The notes: generated from the sequence alone by a model not told the origin. A stretch of DNA of 64,000 nucleotides from Proteobacteria bacterium SG_bin9 (GCA_002083525.1 LWDM01000074.1:8815-72814); one strand, 5' to 3'. Numbered from the stretch's first letter, positions 10,404-19,774 are shown. Translations and numbers: made by a program.

Positions 10404-11981
10404 ATGCAACCGCACGGCGATCTGAACGACGACACGGCGAGCCCCAGCCGCTGGTGGCTGGCCGCGGCAGCGCTTGCGGTGGCGCTGGCTGTTCCGTTCG
10501 TCATGATCGATCTGCCGCCGGTGCTTGACTATCCGAACCATCTGGCGCGCTACTTTGTGCTCGCGCATCCCACCGATCCGCTTCTGTCGCAGATGTACGA
10601 GCCGCGCTGGGCGATCCTGCCGAACCTCGGCATGGACGTGCTCGGCGCGCTGCTGCTGCGCGTGACTGATGTGCATATCGGCGGGCGGATGCTGCTGGCG
10701 CTGAGTCTGTTCGCGCCGGTGATCGGTGTCGTCGTCTACAGCCGCGTGGTGTTCGGCCGCCTCACATACTGGCCGCTGGCCTCGGGGCTTGCCGCGTACA
10801 ACGGCATCTTCTTCATGGGCTTCATGAACTTCCTGCTGTCGCTCGGGCTGGCGTTTATGGCCGCGGCGGGATGGATCGCATGGCGGCGGCAGGGCAACAC
10901 GGCTCTCGCCGTCATCGTCGGCGCGCTGTTCTCCGCCGTGATCTTCCTCTGTCACATCTTCGGCGTCGTCTTATTCGCACTACTGATCGGTGCGTTCGAA
11001 CTCGCGCGTCTCGATGCGGAGCGGCGCGCCGACACACTCACCGCACGCGATGTGGTGCAGACCGCGCTGCTCGGCATGGGCGCACTCGCGCCGGCACTTG
11101 TGCTGTACGTGATGAGCCCGCTTTCCGAAGGCGCGCCGCTCGGGCCGTGGGGCGGGCTGCACAAGTTGTGGGACCTGCTGACGCCGTTCCTAGTCTACAG
11201 CAAGCCGCTGACGCTGCTCACCGCCGTTGCGTTTTTCAGCGTTCTCATTCTGGCGCGGCGTCAGCTGCGCTTCGCGCCGGGGGGCGTGCTGGTGCTGGCC
11301 GTGCTCGGCGCGATCTTCATCGTCACGCCGACGGCGATCAAGGGCGGCACGTTCGTCGACAACCGCATCGCGCTGATGATCGCGCTTGTGCTGTTCGCCG
11401 GCGTCGAGCCGCAACTGCCGCCCCGCTCTGCGATAGTTGTCGGCGTGATCCTCGCTGCGCTAATTGGACTGCGATCCGGATACATTGCGAGCGTATGGGC
11501 GAGCCATCGCGAGAATCTCGCCGAACTGCGATCGGCCATCGCCAAGGTGGAGCCCGGCAAGCGTGTGCTCGTCGCGCGCGGTTACCCGATCGAGCCGCCG
11601 CCTGGCGTTCCGGCGGCGTGGGTGTTGCCCGGGATCGGCTGGCTGCAGTCGCATATGCCGGCGCTGCTCGTGATCGAGCGCCGCGCGTTCTGGCCGCTGT
11701 TGTTCGCCGATGCCTCGCAGCAGCCACTGGTGGTGAAGCCGCCATACGATCGCAGTGCGCATCCGCTCAGCGATCCGGTGCATTGGTCGATGCTGAACAA
11801 GGAACCCGATCCGGATGTGGTGCGGGTGCTGGCGCGGTATCTGCCTGACTGGCGAACCAAGTTCGACAACGTGCTGTTGCTGGCGCCGACGGAAAAACTC
11901 GAACCCGTGCGCGGATTGACGCCACTTTACGAGAGTGCGTTCGCGACGCTCTATCGCATCGAGCCGATCCGCACGCGGTAA
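10404..11981 (+). CDS. Multi-spanning membrane protein A, GT-C-like, unknown function
   Basis: About 525 residues with roughly ten hydrophobic segments and a soluble C-terminal domain of about 150 residues. I do not recognise a named family. The first helix is followed by a conserved loop PPVLDYPNHLARY with an acidic residue. GT-C glycosyltransferases keep a catalytic Asp in that loop, so a lipid-linked-sugar transferase is a guess only. Other blocks shared with the paralog at 13432 are NLGMDVL, GFMNFLLSLGLAF, CHIFGV, KGGTFV and SHMPALL. The ATG at 10404 is preferred because it gives a short N-terminus before helix 1. Confidence 0.75.
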   Translation: MQPHGDLNDDTASPSRWWLAAAALAVALAVPFVMIDLPPVLDYPNHLARYFVLAHPTDPLLSQMYEPRWAILPNLGMDVLGALLLRVTDVHIGGRMLLALSLFAPVIGVVVYSRVVFGRLTYWPLASGLAAYNGIFFMGFMNFLLSLGLAFMAAAGWIAWRRQGNTALAVIVGALFSAVIFLCHIFGVVLFALLIGAFELARLDAERRADTLTARDVVQTALLGMGALAPALVLYVMSPLSEGAPLGPWGGLHKLWDLLTPFLVYSKPLTLLTAVAFFSVLILARRQLRFAPGGVLVLAVLGAIFIVTPTAIKGGTFVDNRIALMIALVLFAGVEPQLPPRSAIVVGVILAALIGLRSGYIASVWASHRENLAELRSAIAKVEPGKRVLVARGYPIEPPPGVPAAWVLPGIGWLQSHMPALLVIERRAFWPLLFADASQQPLVVKPPYDRSAHPLSDPVHWSMLNKEPDPDVVRVLARYLPDWRTKFDNVLLLAPTEKLEPVRGLTPLYESAFATLYRIEPIRTR

Positions 11982-12144
11982 CGGCGTTGCCGTGTGCGGT
12001 GCGGAATTGATTTCAAGCAGCTGTGCATTCCGGCCTTCATGAAACCCTGACATAGTTCGTCTGCGCGGCTGCCACAGCAACCGCAGTTCAAGGATCGCGG
12101 TCGCCCAATCGGACAAGACCGCGGCAACACATGGGAGCGACGTA

Positions 12145-13254
12145 ATGAGAGGCTTGCTGGCGGCGTCTGCCGCGTTTCTGTTTGCCACCGCCGTTCATGC
12201 GGCCGATGCGCCGAAGTTTCAGGTCGATGCGGCGTGGCCGAAGCCGCTGCCGAACAACTGGATCATGGGGCAGGCGGCAGGCGTTGCCGTCGACAACGAC
12301 GACCGCATCTGGGTGGTGCAGCGGCCGCGCACACTGACCGACGACGAGAAGGCCGCGAGCTTCACGCCGCCGCGCACCAAGTGCTGCGTCGCCGCGCCGC
12401 CGGTGATGGAGTTCGATCAGGAGGGGAATCTCCTGCGTTCATGGGGCGGCAAGAGCGAGGGTTACGACTGGCCGCAGAACGAGCACGGCATCTATGTCGA
12501 TACCAAAGGCTTCGTCTGGCTCGCGGCCAACGGCGAGCAGGACGGCCACATTCTGAAGTTCACGCGCGACGGCAAGTTCGTGCTGCAGATCGGCAAGCCG
12601 GGACCGCAGACCAACAGCCTCGACACCACGCGGCTCGGCCGTCCCGCCAACGTGACCGTCGATACGGCTGCGAACGAGGTCTACGTTGCCGACGGCTACC
12701 AGAACCGCCGCATCGCCGTGTTCGATAGCGAGACCGGTGCGTTCAAGCGGCACTGGGGCGCTTACGGCAAGCCGCCGACCGACGAGAAGCTGCCGCCGTT
12801 CGATCCGAACGCGGCGCCGACGCAGCAGTTCGCCAACCCGGTGCACTGCGTGCGTATCGCGCGCGACGGGCTGGTCTACGTCTGCGATCGCACCAACAAC
12901 CGCATTCAGGTGTTCCGCAAGGACGGCACCTTCGTGAAGGAGATGTTCGTCGAGAAGACAACGCTCCAGCAAGGGTCGATGTGGGATCTGGAGTTGTGGC
13001 CCGACGCCAACGAAACGTTCCTGATCAACGCCGACGGCGCCAACAACGAGGTGCGCACGCTTAACCGCGACACAGGCGAGATCGTTGGGCGCTTCGGCCG
13101 CAACGGACGCATGGCCGGCGACTTCCACTGGATTCACAATCTGGCGATCGACTCCAAGGGCAACATCTACACGACCGAAGTCGACAGCGGAAAACGTGCG
13201 CAGAAGTTCCTGTTCAAGGGCGACACCGTGCTGCGCAAGCGCGCGGCAAACTAA
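12145..13254 (+). CDS. Exported NHL-repeat six-bladed beta-propeller protein
   Basis: A 369-residue protein with a signal peptide (about residues 1-19, ending VHA) and a propeller built of NHL-type repeats. Each repeat has the pattern h-x-V-D-x-x-G-x-h-W/Y-V-A-D (for example GVAVDNDDRIWVVQ, NVTVDTAANEVYVADG, LAIDSKGNIYTTE). Propellers of this class include peptidyl-hydroxyglycine lyase-like and SMP-30-like proteins. No catalytic set can be assigned. It has a GGAG site before the ATG. It sits between two paralogous membrane-protein genes on the same strand. Confidence 0.85.
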   Translation: MRGLLAASAAFLFATAVHAADAPKFQVDAAWPKPLPNNWIMGQAAGVAVDNDDRIWVVQRPRTLTDDEKAASFTPPRTKCCVAAPPVMEFDQEGNLLRSWGGKSEGYDWPQNEHGIYVDTKGFVWLAANGEQDGHILKFTRDGKFVLQIGKPGPQTNSLDTTRLGRPANVTVDTAANEVYVADGYQNRRIAVFDSETGAFKRHWGAYGKPPTDEKLPPFDPNAAPTQQFANPVHCVRIARDGLVYVCDRTNNRIQVFRKDGTFVKEMFVEKTTLQQGSMWDLELWPDANETFLINADGANNEVRTLNRDTGEIVGRFGRNGRMAGDFHWIHNLAIDSKGNIYTTEVDSGKRAQKFLFKGDTVLRKRAAN

Positions 13255-13431
13255 CGGCGACGCGGCGGGCGAGGGATCGTCGATCGGATCCTTCGCGGCC
13301 GCGGTTCCCTGTTACCTGGCTGTCATCGAAGTCAGTGACGTGTATTGACCAATCGATAACGATCTTGGGTTGTATTTGGTGCTACTTTTGCGAGCGTGTG
13401 CTATCGGCCTTCGGCAACCAGAACAAGAAGA

Positions 13432-15081
13432 ATGCCGGGTGCGCGTATGGAATGGAAATTGGGCGGGCCGCCGGCAGGCGACCTGAGACGTTCAGCACAG
13501 TTCTTTCCCTCTACCAGCATTCAACCCGGCACAAGCGCATTCCGTTGGAGTGCGCGGCTGTGGTGGCTCTGCGCGGGCGTGCTGGCTGTCACGCTCGCGC
13601 TGCCATTCCTGCTCATCGACGTGCCGCCGGTGCTCGACTATCCGAACCATCTGGCGCGCTACGTCGCGCTCGCGCACGCGGACGACCCGCTGCTGTCGCG
13701 CATCTACGCACCGAACTGGGTTGTGCTGCCGAACCTCGGCATGGATGTGCTGGCAACGGCGCTGCTGAAAGTTCTCGACGCGCATGTCGGCGGCCGCCTG
13801 CTGCTCGCGCTCAGTCTCGTTGCGCCCGTGATCGGGGTGATCATCTATAGCCGCGCGGCGTTCGGCCGGCTGACGATCTGGTCGCTGGCGTCGGGCGTGA
13901 TCGCCTACAACGGCATTTTCATTCTCGGCTTCATGAATTTTCTGCTGTCGCTTGGCCTCGCATTCGCCGCGGCCGGCGGCTGGATTGTTCTGCGCAGACA
14001 CGGATACATCTGGCTTGCGATGCTCGCCGGTGCGGCGGCAATCGCGATGGTCTTCTTCTGTCACATCTTCGGCGTAGCGCTGGCGGCGCTGTTGATCGGC
14101 GCTTACGAGCTCGACGCGCTTGCCCAAGCCTGGCGTCAGCGGACGCTGACGCGCGCGGCATTGCTGCGCGCGTGCGCAATGATGATCGCTGTGGTCAGCC
14201 CGGCCGTTGTCCTCTATCTCGCCAGTCCGCTCGCCAATGGCGACGCCGGCATCGGGCCATGGGGCGGGGTGCGCAAGCTGTGGGACCTGATGGTCCCGTT
14301 CATGAGCTACAGCAAGACGCTGACGCTGACGACCGCGGTCGCGATCTTTACGCTGATGGTGCTGATCTGGCGCAGCGTCCGCTTCGCACCGGGCGTGCCG
14401 GTCGCGTTCGCGGTGCTTGCGATCACGTTCGTGCTTGTGCCGGCGGCGCTGAAGGGCGGCACCTTCGTCGGCGAACGGCTTGCGCTGATGATGGGGCTGT
14501 TGCTGTTCGCCGGCGTGCGGCTCGAACTCGCGCCGCGCTATCGCCACGCACTCGCGCTTGCGGTCGTGGCGTTGATTGCGGTGCGTGTCGGTTATGTCGG
14601 CGTCGTCTGGGCCGATCATCGGCACGATCTTGCCGATCTGCGCGCTGCTATCGCGCCGGTTGGGCCTGGCGCACGCGTGCTGGCAGCGCGAGGACATACG
14701 TTTCAGGTCAGCGAGGATGCGCCGGCCGACCGCGCGCTGCCGGGCGTCGGCTGGCTGCACTCGCATATGCCGGCGCTGCTGACGATCGAGCGCCGCGCGT
14801 TCTGGCCGCTGATGTTCGCCGATCCGGCGCAACAGCCGCTGACGGTGCGGCAGCCGTACGGGCAGCTGGCGCATCCGCTCGAGGATCCGGTTCACTGGCC
14901 GATGCTGAGCGAGCAGCCGCCGTCGCGGCAGTCGCTGCTGTTCGCACAGTACCTGACGAATTGGCGCAGCGCCTTCGACTATGTGCTGCTGATCGCGCCG
15001 CCCGAGAACCCGATCGCGCCCGCCGGACTTGAGCGGGTCTACGCGGGAAGCTTTGCCGTGCTCTACCGCATCGCGCGTTAG
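13432..15081 (+). CDS. Multi-spanning membrane protein B, paralog of the 10404 gene
   Basis: About 549 residues and a full-length paralog of membrane protein A, sharing the same order of conserved blocks: PPVLDYPNHLARY, NLGMDVL, ARAAFGRLT-like, YNGIFILGFMNFLLSLGLAF, FFCHIFGVAL, LKGGTFVG, GWLHSHMPALL and RRAFWPLMFADPAQQPL. It has about ten helices and a C-terminal soluble part. The function is unknown; a GT-C-type transferase is one possibility. Its N-terminus is 25-30 residues longer and hydrophilic. ATG at 13432 or 13447 are both possible. The stop overlaps the convergent alr stop region by 4 bases. Confidence 0.75.
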   Translation: MPGARMEWKLGGPPAGDLRRSAQFFPSTSIQPGTSAFRWSARLWWLCAGVLAVTLALPFLLIDVPPVLDYPNHLARYVALAHADDPLLSRIYAPNWVVLPNLGMDVLATALLKVLDAHVGGRLLLALSLVAPVIGVIIYSRAAFGRLTIWSLASGVIAYNGIFILGFMNFLLSLGLAFAAAGGWIVLRRHGYIWLAMLAGAAAIAMVFFCHIFGVALAALLIGAYELDALAQAWRQRTLTRAALLRACAMMIAVVSPAVVLYLASPLANGDAGIGPWGGVRKLWDLMVPFMSYSKTLTLTTAVAIFTLMVLIWRSVRFAPGVPVAFAVLAITFVLVPAALKGGTFVGERLALMMGLLLFAGVRLELAPRYRHALALAVVALIAVRVGYVGVVWADHRHDLADLRAAIAPVGPGARVLAARGHTFQVSEDAPADRALPGVGWLHSHMPALLTIERRAFWPLMFADPAQQPLTVRQPYGQLAHPLEDPVHWPMLSEQPPSRQSLLFAQYLTNWRSAFDYVLLIAPPENPIAPAGLERVYAGSFAVLYRIAR

Positions 15082-16280
15082 GTGGAGGGTGCGGGGACGT
15101 CCGCGACAGGGACTGTCGTCGCCGCAGGCGCTTCCTTGTAAACCCGCGCAAAGCGCGTGCCGAGACTGGTCAGCACCTCGTAGCCGATGGTGCCGAAATG
15201 ATGGCCGAGTTCATCGACGGTGATGCCGTCGCCGATCAGCGTCGCCATATGGTTGCGGCGCACGGGCGTCGGCACGTCGGTGACGTCGATCGCCAGGAGG
15301 TCCATCGAGATGCGGCCGGCAATCGGGCATCGCTTGCCGCCGACGACGGCTTCCGCACTGCGCGTGCCGTCGATGCCGCCGGCGGCGCGGAAATAGCCGT
15401 CTGCATAGCCGGCAGTGACGACGGCGAGACGGGTGTCGCGCCGCGCAGTCCAGGTCGCGCCGTACCCGACGGTGTCGCCCTTCGGCACATTGCGCACGAG
15501 CACGATGCGCGCCTTCAGATCGATCACCTGCTGCATCGGATTGTCGGCCTCCGGCGTCGGATTGACGCCGTAGAGCGCAGCGCCGGGGCGGGTCATGTCG
15601 AACAGGAAGTTCGATCCGAGAAAGATGCCGGACGAGTTGGCGAGCGACGCGGGCACGCTGGAGAAGCGGCTCGCGATCTCGCGGAACGCCGTCACCTGCT
15701 TCGCATTCATCGGATGCCCGAGCGTTTCGGCGCAGGCGAGGTGGCTCATCACCAGCGAAATGCCGGTGTTGACGGTGCTGAGTCGCGGCAACAGTCCTTC
15801 TGCCTCACCGACGCTCAAGCCGAGCCGGTTCATGCCGGTGTCGATGTGGATCGCCGCGCCGCCGAGCCAGCCGCTTGTCGCGCGATACGCGTCCCACTCG
15901 GCAAGCTCGCCCATGTCGCCGATCACCGGCATTGAGTTCAGCATCGCAAAGCGGTCGCCGGTGCCGGAGAAAAATCCGTCGAGCACATAGATCGCGGCCT
16001 TCGGCGCGGCGGTGCGCACGCTCTCGGCTTCATCGAGCGTTGCGACAAAGAACGTCTTGCAGCCGGCGGCGGCGAGCGTCGTGACGACCGGCGTCAGTTC
16101 ACAGCCGTAGGCGCCGGCCTTGACGACAGCGGCGCACTCGGCGGGCACGCCTTTGCTTTCCAGCTTCTTCCAGTTGGCAGCGATGGCGCCGAGATCGATG
16201 GTGAGAATGCCACCTGCGCTGGCGTGCGGTTCGCCGGTTGAGTTAGCGGCAAGCGCTTTCGGATCGGTGGTGCGGTTCAT
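15078..16280 (-). CDS. alr: Alanine racemase
   Basis: A PLP enzyme that converts L- to D-alanine for peptidoglycan. It has 400 residues: an N-terminal TIM barrel with the PLP lysine Lys54 in AVVKAGAYG, and a C-terminal beta domain with the second catalytic base Tyr273 in GYGATW. The usual motif is VVKADAYG; here Asp is replaced by Gly. The first 25 residues are a non-conserved extension. The region 16281-16358 to dnaB is short, and the order dnaB-alr is conserved in the order. Confidence 0.95.
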   Translation of the reverse strand: MNRTTDPKALAANSTGEPHASAGGILTIDLGAIAANWKKLESKGVPAECAAVVKAGAYGCELTPVVTTLAAAGCKTFFVATLDEAESVRTAAPKAAIYVLDGFFSGTGDRFAMLNSMPVIGDMGELAEWDAYRATSGWLGGAAIHIDTGMNRLGLSVGEAEGLLPRLSTVNTGISLVMSHLACAETLGHPMNAKQVTAFREIASRFSSVPASLANSSGIFLGSNFLFDMTRPGAALYGVNPTPEADNPMQQVIDLKARIVLVRNVPKGDTVGYGATWTARRDTRLAVVTAGYADGYFRAAGGIDGTRSAEAVVGGKRCPIAGRISMDLLAIDVTDVPTPVRRNHMATLIGDGITVDELGHHFGTIGYEVLTSLGTRFARVYKEAPAATTVPVADVPAPST

Positions 16281-16358
16281 GATCGCCGCACCATACGCCT
16301 CGAATGGAGAGGGTCAACCGCGCAAGTGTCTCACGCCAAGTGTGTCACACAAAGCGTA

Positions 16359-17852
16359 TCACTCGGAGTGGGGCAGGTATCCGTCTTCGGCGAGATCGGA
16401 GAAGCGCGTCACGCTGCCGTCGAAATGCAGCTTGATCGTGCCGGTCGGACCGTGACGCTGTTTGCCGATGATGACTTCGGCTTTGCCGTGCACCAGCGAC
16501 ATTTCGAGCTGCCACTTCTCATGCTCGGGTGTGCCGGCCTTGGGCTCCTTGCCCTGCAGGTAGTATTCTTCGCGGAACACGAACAGCACCACGTCGGCGT
16601 CCTGCTCGATCGAACCGGATTCACGCAAGTCGGCGAGCTGCGGACGCTTGTCGTCGCGGTTTTCCACCTGACGCGAGAGCTGTGACAGCGCGATGATCGG
16701 AACGTTGAGCTCCTTCGCCAGCGCCTTCAGGCCGGTGGTGATCTCGGTGACTTCCTGCACGCGGTTGTCGGAGCGCTTGCCGGAGCCCTGCAGCAGCTGG
16801 ATGTAGTCGATGATCAGAAGATCGAGGCCCTTCTGACGCTTCAGGCGGCGCGCGCGCGCGGTGAGCTGGCCGATCGACAGGCCGCCGGTGTCATCGACGT
16901 AGAACGGCAGGTTCTGCATCTCCACCGCGTGATCGCGGATCTTGTCGAAGTCATGCTCGGTGATCGCACCGCGACGGATCGAGCTCGACGAGATGCCGGT
17001 ACGCTCGGAAAGGATACGCGTCGCGAGCTGTTCGGACGACATTTCGAGCGAGAAGAAGCCGACGATACCACCGTTGACCGATTTCATCGTGCCGTCGGCT
17101 TGCACCTCGCCGCGCCACGCCTTCGCGACGTTGTAGGCGATGTTGGTGGCGAGCGCGGTTTTGCCCATGGCCGGGCGGCCGGCGAGGATGATCAAGTCGG
17201 ACGGCTGCAGGCCGCCCATCTTGCTGTCGACGTCGCGCAAGCCCGAGGCGAGGCCGGAGAGGTGCCCGTCGCGCGCATAAGCGTTGGCGGCCATGTCGAC
17301 GGCGATCGTCAGCGCCTGCGCGAACTTCTGGAAGCCGCCGTCGTAGCGGCCGGCTTCGGCGAGTTCGTAGAGGCGGCGCTCGGCGTCCTCGATCTGCGCG
17401 CGCGGCGCGAAATCGACCGGCGCGTCGTAGGCGACATTCACCATGTCCTCGCCGATGCCGATCAGATCGCGGCGCAGCGAGAGCTCGTAAATCGTGCGGC
17501 CGTAGTCGGCGGCGTTGATGATGGTGGTCGCTTCGGCGGCGAGGCGGGCGAGATACTGGCTGACGGTCATGCCGCCGAGGTCGGCGTCCGGCAGGAAGGT
17601 TTTCAGAGTCACGGGCGTCGCCACCTTGCCCATGCGGATCAGGCTGCCGGCGGTCTCGTACACCTGCTGATGGATGCCCTCATAGAAGTGCTTCGGTTCC
17701 AGGAAGTCGGAAACCCGGTAGAAGGCGTCGTTGTTGATCAGAATCGCACCCAGAAGGCCCTGTTCTGCCTCGATATTATGAGGCGCAGTGCGGTAAGCGG
17801 GCGCCGCAGCGTCGGGCGCAAGCTTGAGAACGTTCGAATCGGACAGGGCCAT
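16359..17852 (-). CDS. dnaB: Replicative DNA helicase DnaB
   Basis: A 497-residue hexameric helicase of the replisome. The N-terminal domain begins PHNIEAEQGLLGAIL near residue 24. A linker follows, then a RecA-like C-terminal domain with Walker A GRPAMGKTA near 220, Walker B LLIIDYIQLL, and the signature SQLSRQVE. There is no intein. About 10% of the C-terminus carries the conserved GPTGTIKLHF end. The 5' region (17853-18243) holds two DnaA-box-like sequences. Confidence 0.97.
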   Translation of the reverse strand: MALSDSNVLKLAPDAAAPAYRTAPHNIEAEQGLLGAILINNDAFYRVSDFLEPKHFYEGIHQQVYETAGSLIRMGKVATPVTLKTFLPDADLGGMTVSQYLARLAAEATTIINAADYGRTIYELSLRRDLIGIGEDMVNVAYDAPVDFAPRAQIEDAERRLYELAEAGRYDGGFQKFAQALTIAVDMAANAYARDGHLSGLASGLRDVDSKMGGLQPSDLIILAGRPAMGKTALATNIAYNVAKAWRGEVQADGTMKSVNGGIVGFFSLEMSSEQLATRILSERTGISSSSIRRGAITEHDFDKIRDHAVEMQNLPFYVDDTGGLSIGQLTARARRLKRQKGLDLLIIDYIQLLQGSGKRSDNRVQEVTEITTGLKALAKELNVPIIALSQLSRQVENRDDKRPQLADLRESGSIEQDADVVLFVFREEYYLQGKEPKAGTPEHEKWQLEMSLVHGKAEVIIGKQRHGPTGTIKLHFDGSVTRFSDLAEDGYLPHSE

Positions 17853-17935
17853 GGGATCGAATAGCTCGATTTTTCGTCAAATGCGGGGCACGCATCACAA
17901 CGCCAGCGGCGCTCGCAACGAAAGGACGGCGAGAG

Positions 17936-17956
17936 CCATCCACAGGCTTATGCACG
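17936..17956. promoter_or_regulatory. Two DnaA-box-like 9-mers upstream of dnaB
   Basis: TTATGCACG at 17948-17956 differs in one base from the relaxed box TTATNCACA. CCATCCACA at 17936-17944 differs in two from TTATCCACA. They lie 84-104 bases before the dnaB start. Two such matches can occur by chance, so this is tentative. The rest of 17853-18243 (391 bases) shows no gene I can support. Confidence 0.3.
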
Positions 17957-18243
17957 ATTCCCACATGCCGCTGCTCAAGAGCTGAACAGAAGTCGATCAT
18001 GCCTTGACGCGATGCAAGTTCCGCCACTGGCGGTTGCCGCAATGCAGTGCGGCGCAACCGCGGTTAATTTTGCCTCAATCCCGTCAATGGTTAGCCACTT
18101 CGTTCAATTCAGATGCGATGACTGAACCTTTTGGCGAGCCGGTCGACGTATATTCAAAGGCCGGCTCAGCCGGAACGTTATCGGAGCGGCCCCGTTATTT
18201 CCGGGCCGGTGCGACAAGCGGATTTTGACAGGGCATTTGGACC

Positions 18244-18444
18244 ATGGCCGACAGGCTGCAGCAGGAACTTTCCCGTCGCAACGACCCATACTGGTTGACG
18301 ATGCTGGTTGAGACGATGAATGCCGTGTCCGATCAGGAAACGAAGCATTGCGCCTGCGACGGCAAGGTCATTGATGCCCTGAAGGCCAAGCTCCAGCGTC
18401 CCGCTCTGGTGCGCCATCCGTCGGATCTGACGCCGAATTTCTAA
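18244..18444 (+). CDS. Small hypothetical protein (66 aa)
   Basis: A 66-residue predicted cytoplasmic protein with no family I recognise. Third codon positions are GC-rich like the neighbours, which favours coding. The centre has a CACDG pair of cysteines and the C-terminus is VRHPSDLTPNF. The ribosome site is weak (AGGG, 12 bases before the ATG). No operon partner is visible: dnaB is divergent, and the cytochrome-like gene starts 295 bases downstream. Confidence 0.45.
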   Translation: MADRLQQELSRRNDPYWLTMLVETMNAVSDQETKHCACDGKVIDALKAKLQRPALVRHPSDLTPNF

Positions 18445-18738
18445 CCCGCCTGGTGCGCAGCCGCGCGCCTAGCTCTCATTCAGCTTTCAATCGCGAGCGC
18501 AGCCAGGTAGCTGCGCGACCTCGCGCGCCTATCGCACGAATTTGAATTCGGTCCCGGCGGGATAGATTGTTATTTAGAGCGAATCTCGGTTGCCCTCCGC
18601 AGCCGCGCATGATCCGGGACCATGGGAGACGCGCACATTTTTGCGACTTTTCCAGCGCTATATCGGTGCTTCCATTCGCGGATGTTTGCGGTAAAAGGTG
18701 GCCGGCCTCGGCGGGCCATTTCCGCTTCGGAGGATAAT

Positions 18739-19689
18739 ATGTTGAGCCGGACGCTGCGTTTGGCGGCGTTAGCGATTCTGACTGGAACTCTCCTGGCGTC
18801 CCCGGCGCTGGGGCAGAACCTCGACGCCGGAAAGCCGCCGCAGCAACTGTTCGCCAGCACCTGCAATGCCTGCCACAAGAGCGCGCGCGGCTTGCTGCGC
18901 ACCGTGGCTCCGGGCTCGCTTCCCGGCTTCCTGCGCCAGCACTACACAACGTCGACAGACATGGCGAAGGTGTTGAGCGGCTATCTGCTGGCCAACGGCG
19001 CGACCGAACAGACGCGCGTCGCCAACGTGCCGGTCAATCGGCAGGGGCGTCCGGATGCGCAGCCGGGCAATCCGCAGGCTGCCACACCGGGTGCGGTACC
19101 TGCTGCTGCGCCGGACGCGCGGCAGGCGCGCCGTCCCGATGCGGATGGTCTCAATCCGCCGGCTGGCGCCGATCGTCCGCCGCGCAACACCAAGCAGGGC
19201 GCGCGGGCGCCTGAAGCCGGCCCGGATGCACAGCCGCCGTCCGCAGCACCGAAGGCTGGCGCAAAAAATACCAAGCGCGGCGCGTCGCCGACAGAAACGG
19301 CCGCCGCTTCGCCCGCTGCAATCGACGCCGTGGCGCCGGCGAAACCTGCCCCAACAGGTGAGGCAGCAATTGCCGCCGCGGTGCCGCTGCCTGAGCCTGC
19401 GGGTTTGCCGCCGCCCGGCATCGGCGACTTCAAGGTCGAGCCGCCGAAGGAGCAGCCCAAGACCGAAGCTGCAAAGACCGAAGCTGCAAAGGCCGACGCG
19501 CCGAAGCAGGAAGCGAAGGTTGAACCGAAACAAGAGCAGCCGAAGCCCGATGCTGTGACCAGCACGGCCGCTGCACCATCGGCGCCAGCGGTCACTGCTC
19601 CGCCAGCGCCGCCGTCGCGCACGTCGTCTGCGTCACTGACGCCGAAGCCGCCAGCAGGTCCGCCGCCGGCGCCGCCGATCTCGCACTGA
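18739..19689 (+). CDS. Exported monoheme cytochrome c-like protein with Pro/Ala/Lys-rich tail
   Basis: A 316-residue protein. The signal peptide is about 1-25 (ending SPALG). One heme-binding CNACH motif is at 42-46, followed by a short cytochrome-like region to about 90 with His68 and Met75 as candidate distal ligands. The last 220 residues are low-complexity, rich in Pro, Ala, Lys and Glu, with short repeats (KTEAAKTEAAKADAPKQEAK). Function is unknown. The tail could span the periplasm or bind the cell wall. The ATG at 18739 follows CGGAGGA. The gene ends at a strong terminator shared with convergent rplI. The gap 18445-18621 has nothing clear. Confidence 0.75.
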   Translation: MLSRTLRLAALAILTGTLLASPALGQNLDAGKPPQQLFASTCNACHKSARGLLRTVAPGSLPGFLRQHYTTSTDMAKVLSGYLLANGATEQTRVANVPVNRQGRPDAQPGNPQAATPGAVPAAAPDARQARRPDADGLNPPAGADRPPRNTKQGARAPEAGPDAQPPSAAPKAGAKNTKRGASPTETAAASPAAIDAVAPAKPAPTGEAAIAAAVPLPEPAGLPPPGIGDFKVEPPKEQPKTEAAKTEAAKADAPKQEAKVEPKQEQPKPDAVTSTAAAPSAPAVTAPPAPPSRTSSASLTPKPPAGPPPAPPISH

Positions 19690-19703
19690 ATTCATCTCAA
19701 ACG

Positions 19704-19738
19704 AAAACGCCCGGCCTGCAATGCAGACCGGGCGTTTT
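19704..19738. terminator. Bidirectional rho-independent terminator between cytochrome-like gene and rplI
   Basis: The outer stem is AACGCCCGG with CCGGGCGTT, and the inner stem CTGCA/TGCAG closes a one-base loop. The stem is followed by TTTT on the plus strand and preceded by AAAA, which gives TTTT on the minus strand. It sits between two convergent stops and serves both. Confidence 0.85.
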
Positions 19739-19774
19739 GCATTCCCAGCGATGCGGCTCGCGCCGCGCGCGCCG

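Noticed and set aside
18004..18228. A 74-residue frame between dnaB and the 66-residue gene
   Set aside because: No domain, no clear ribosome site and composition unlike the neighbouring genes.
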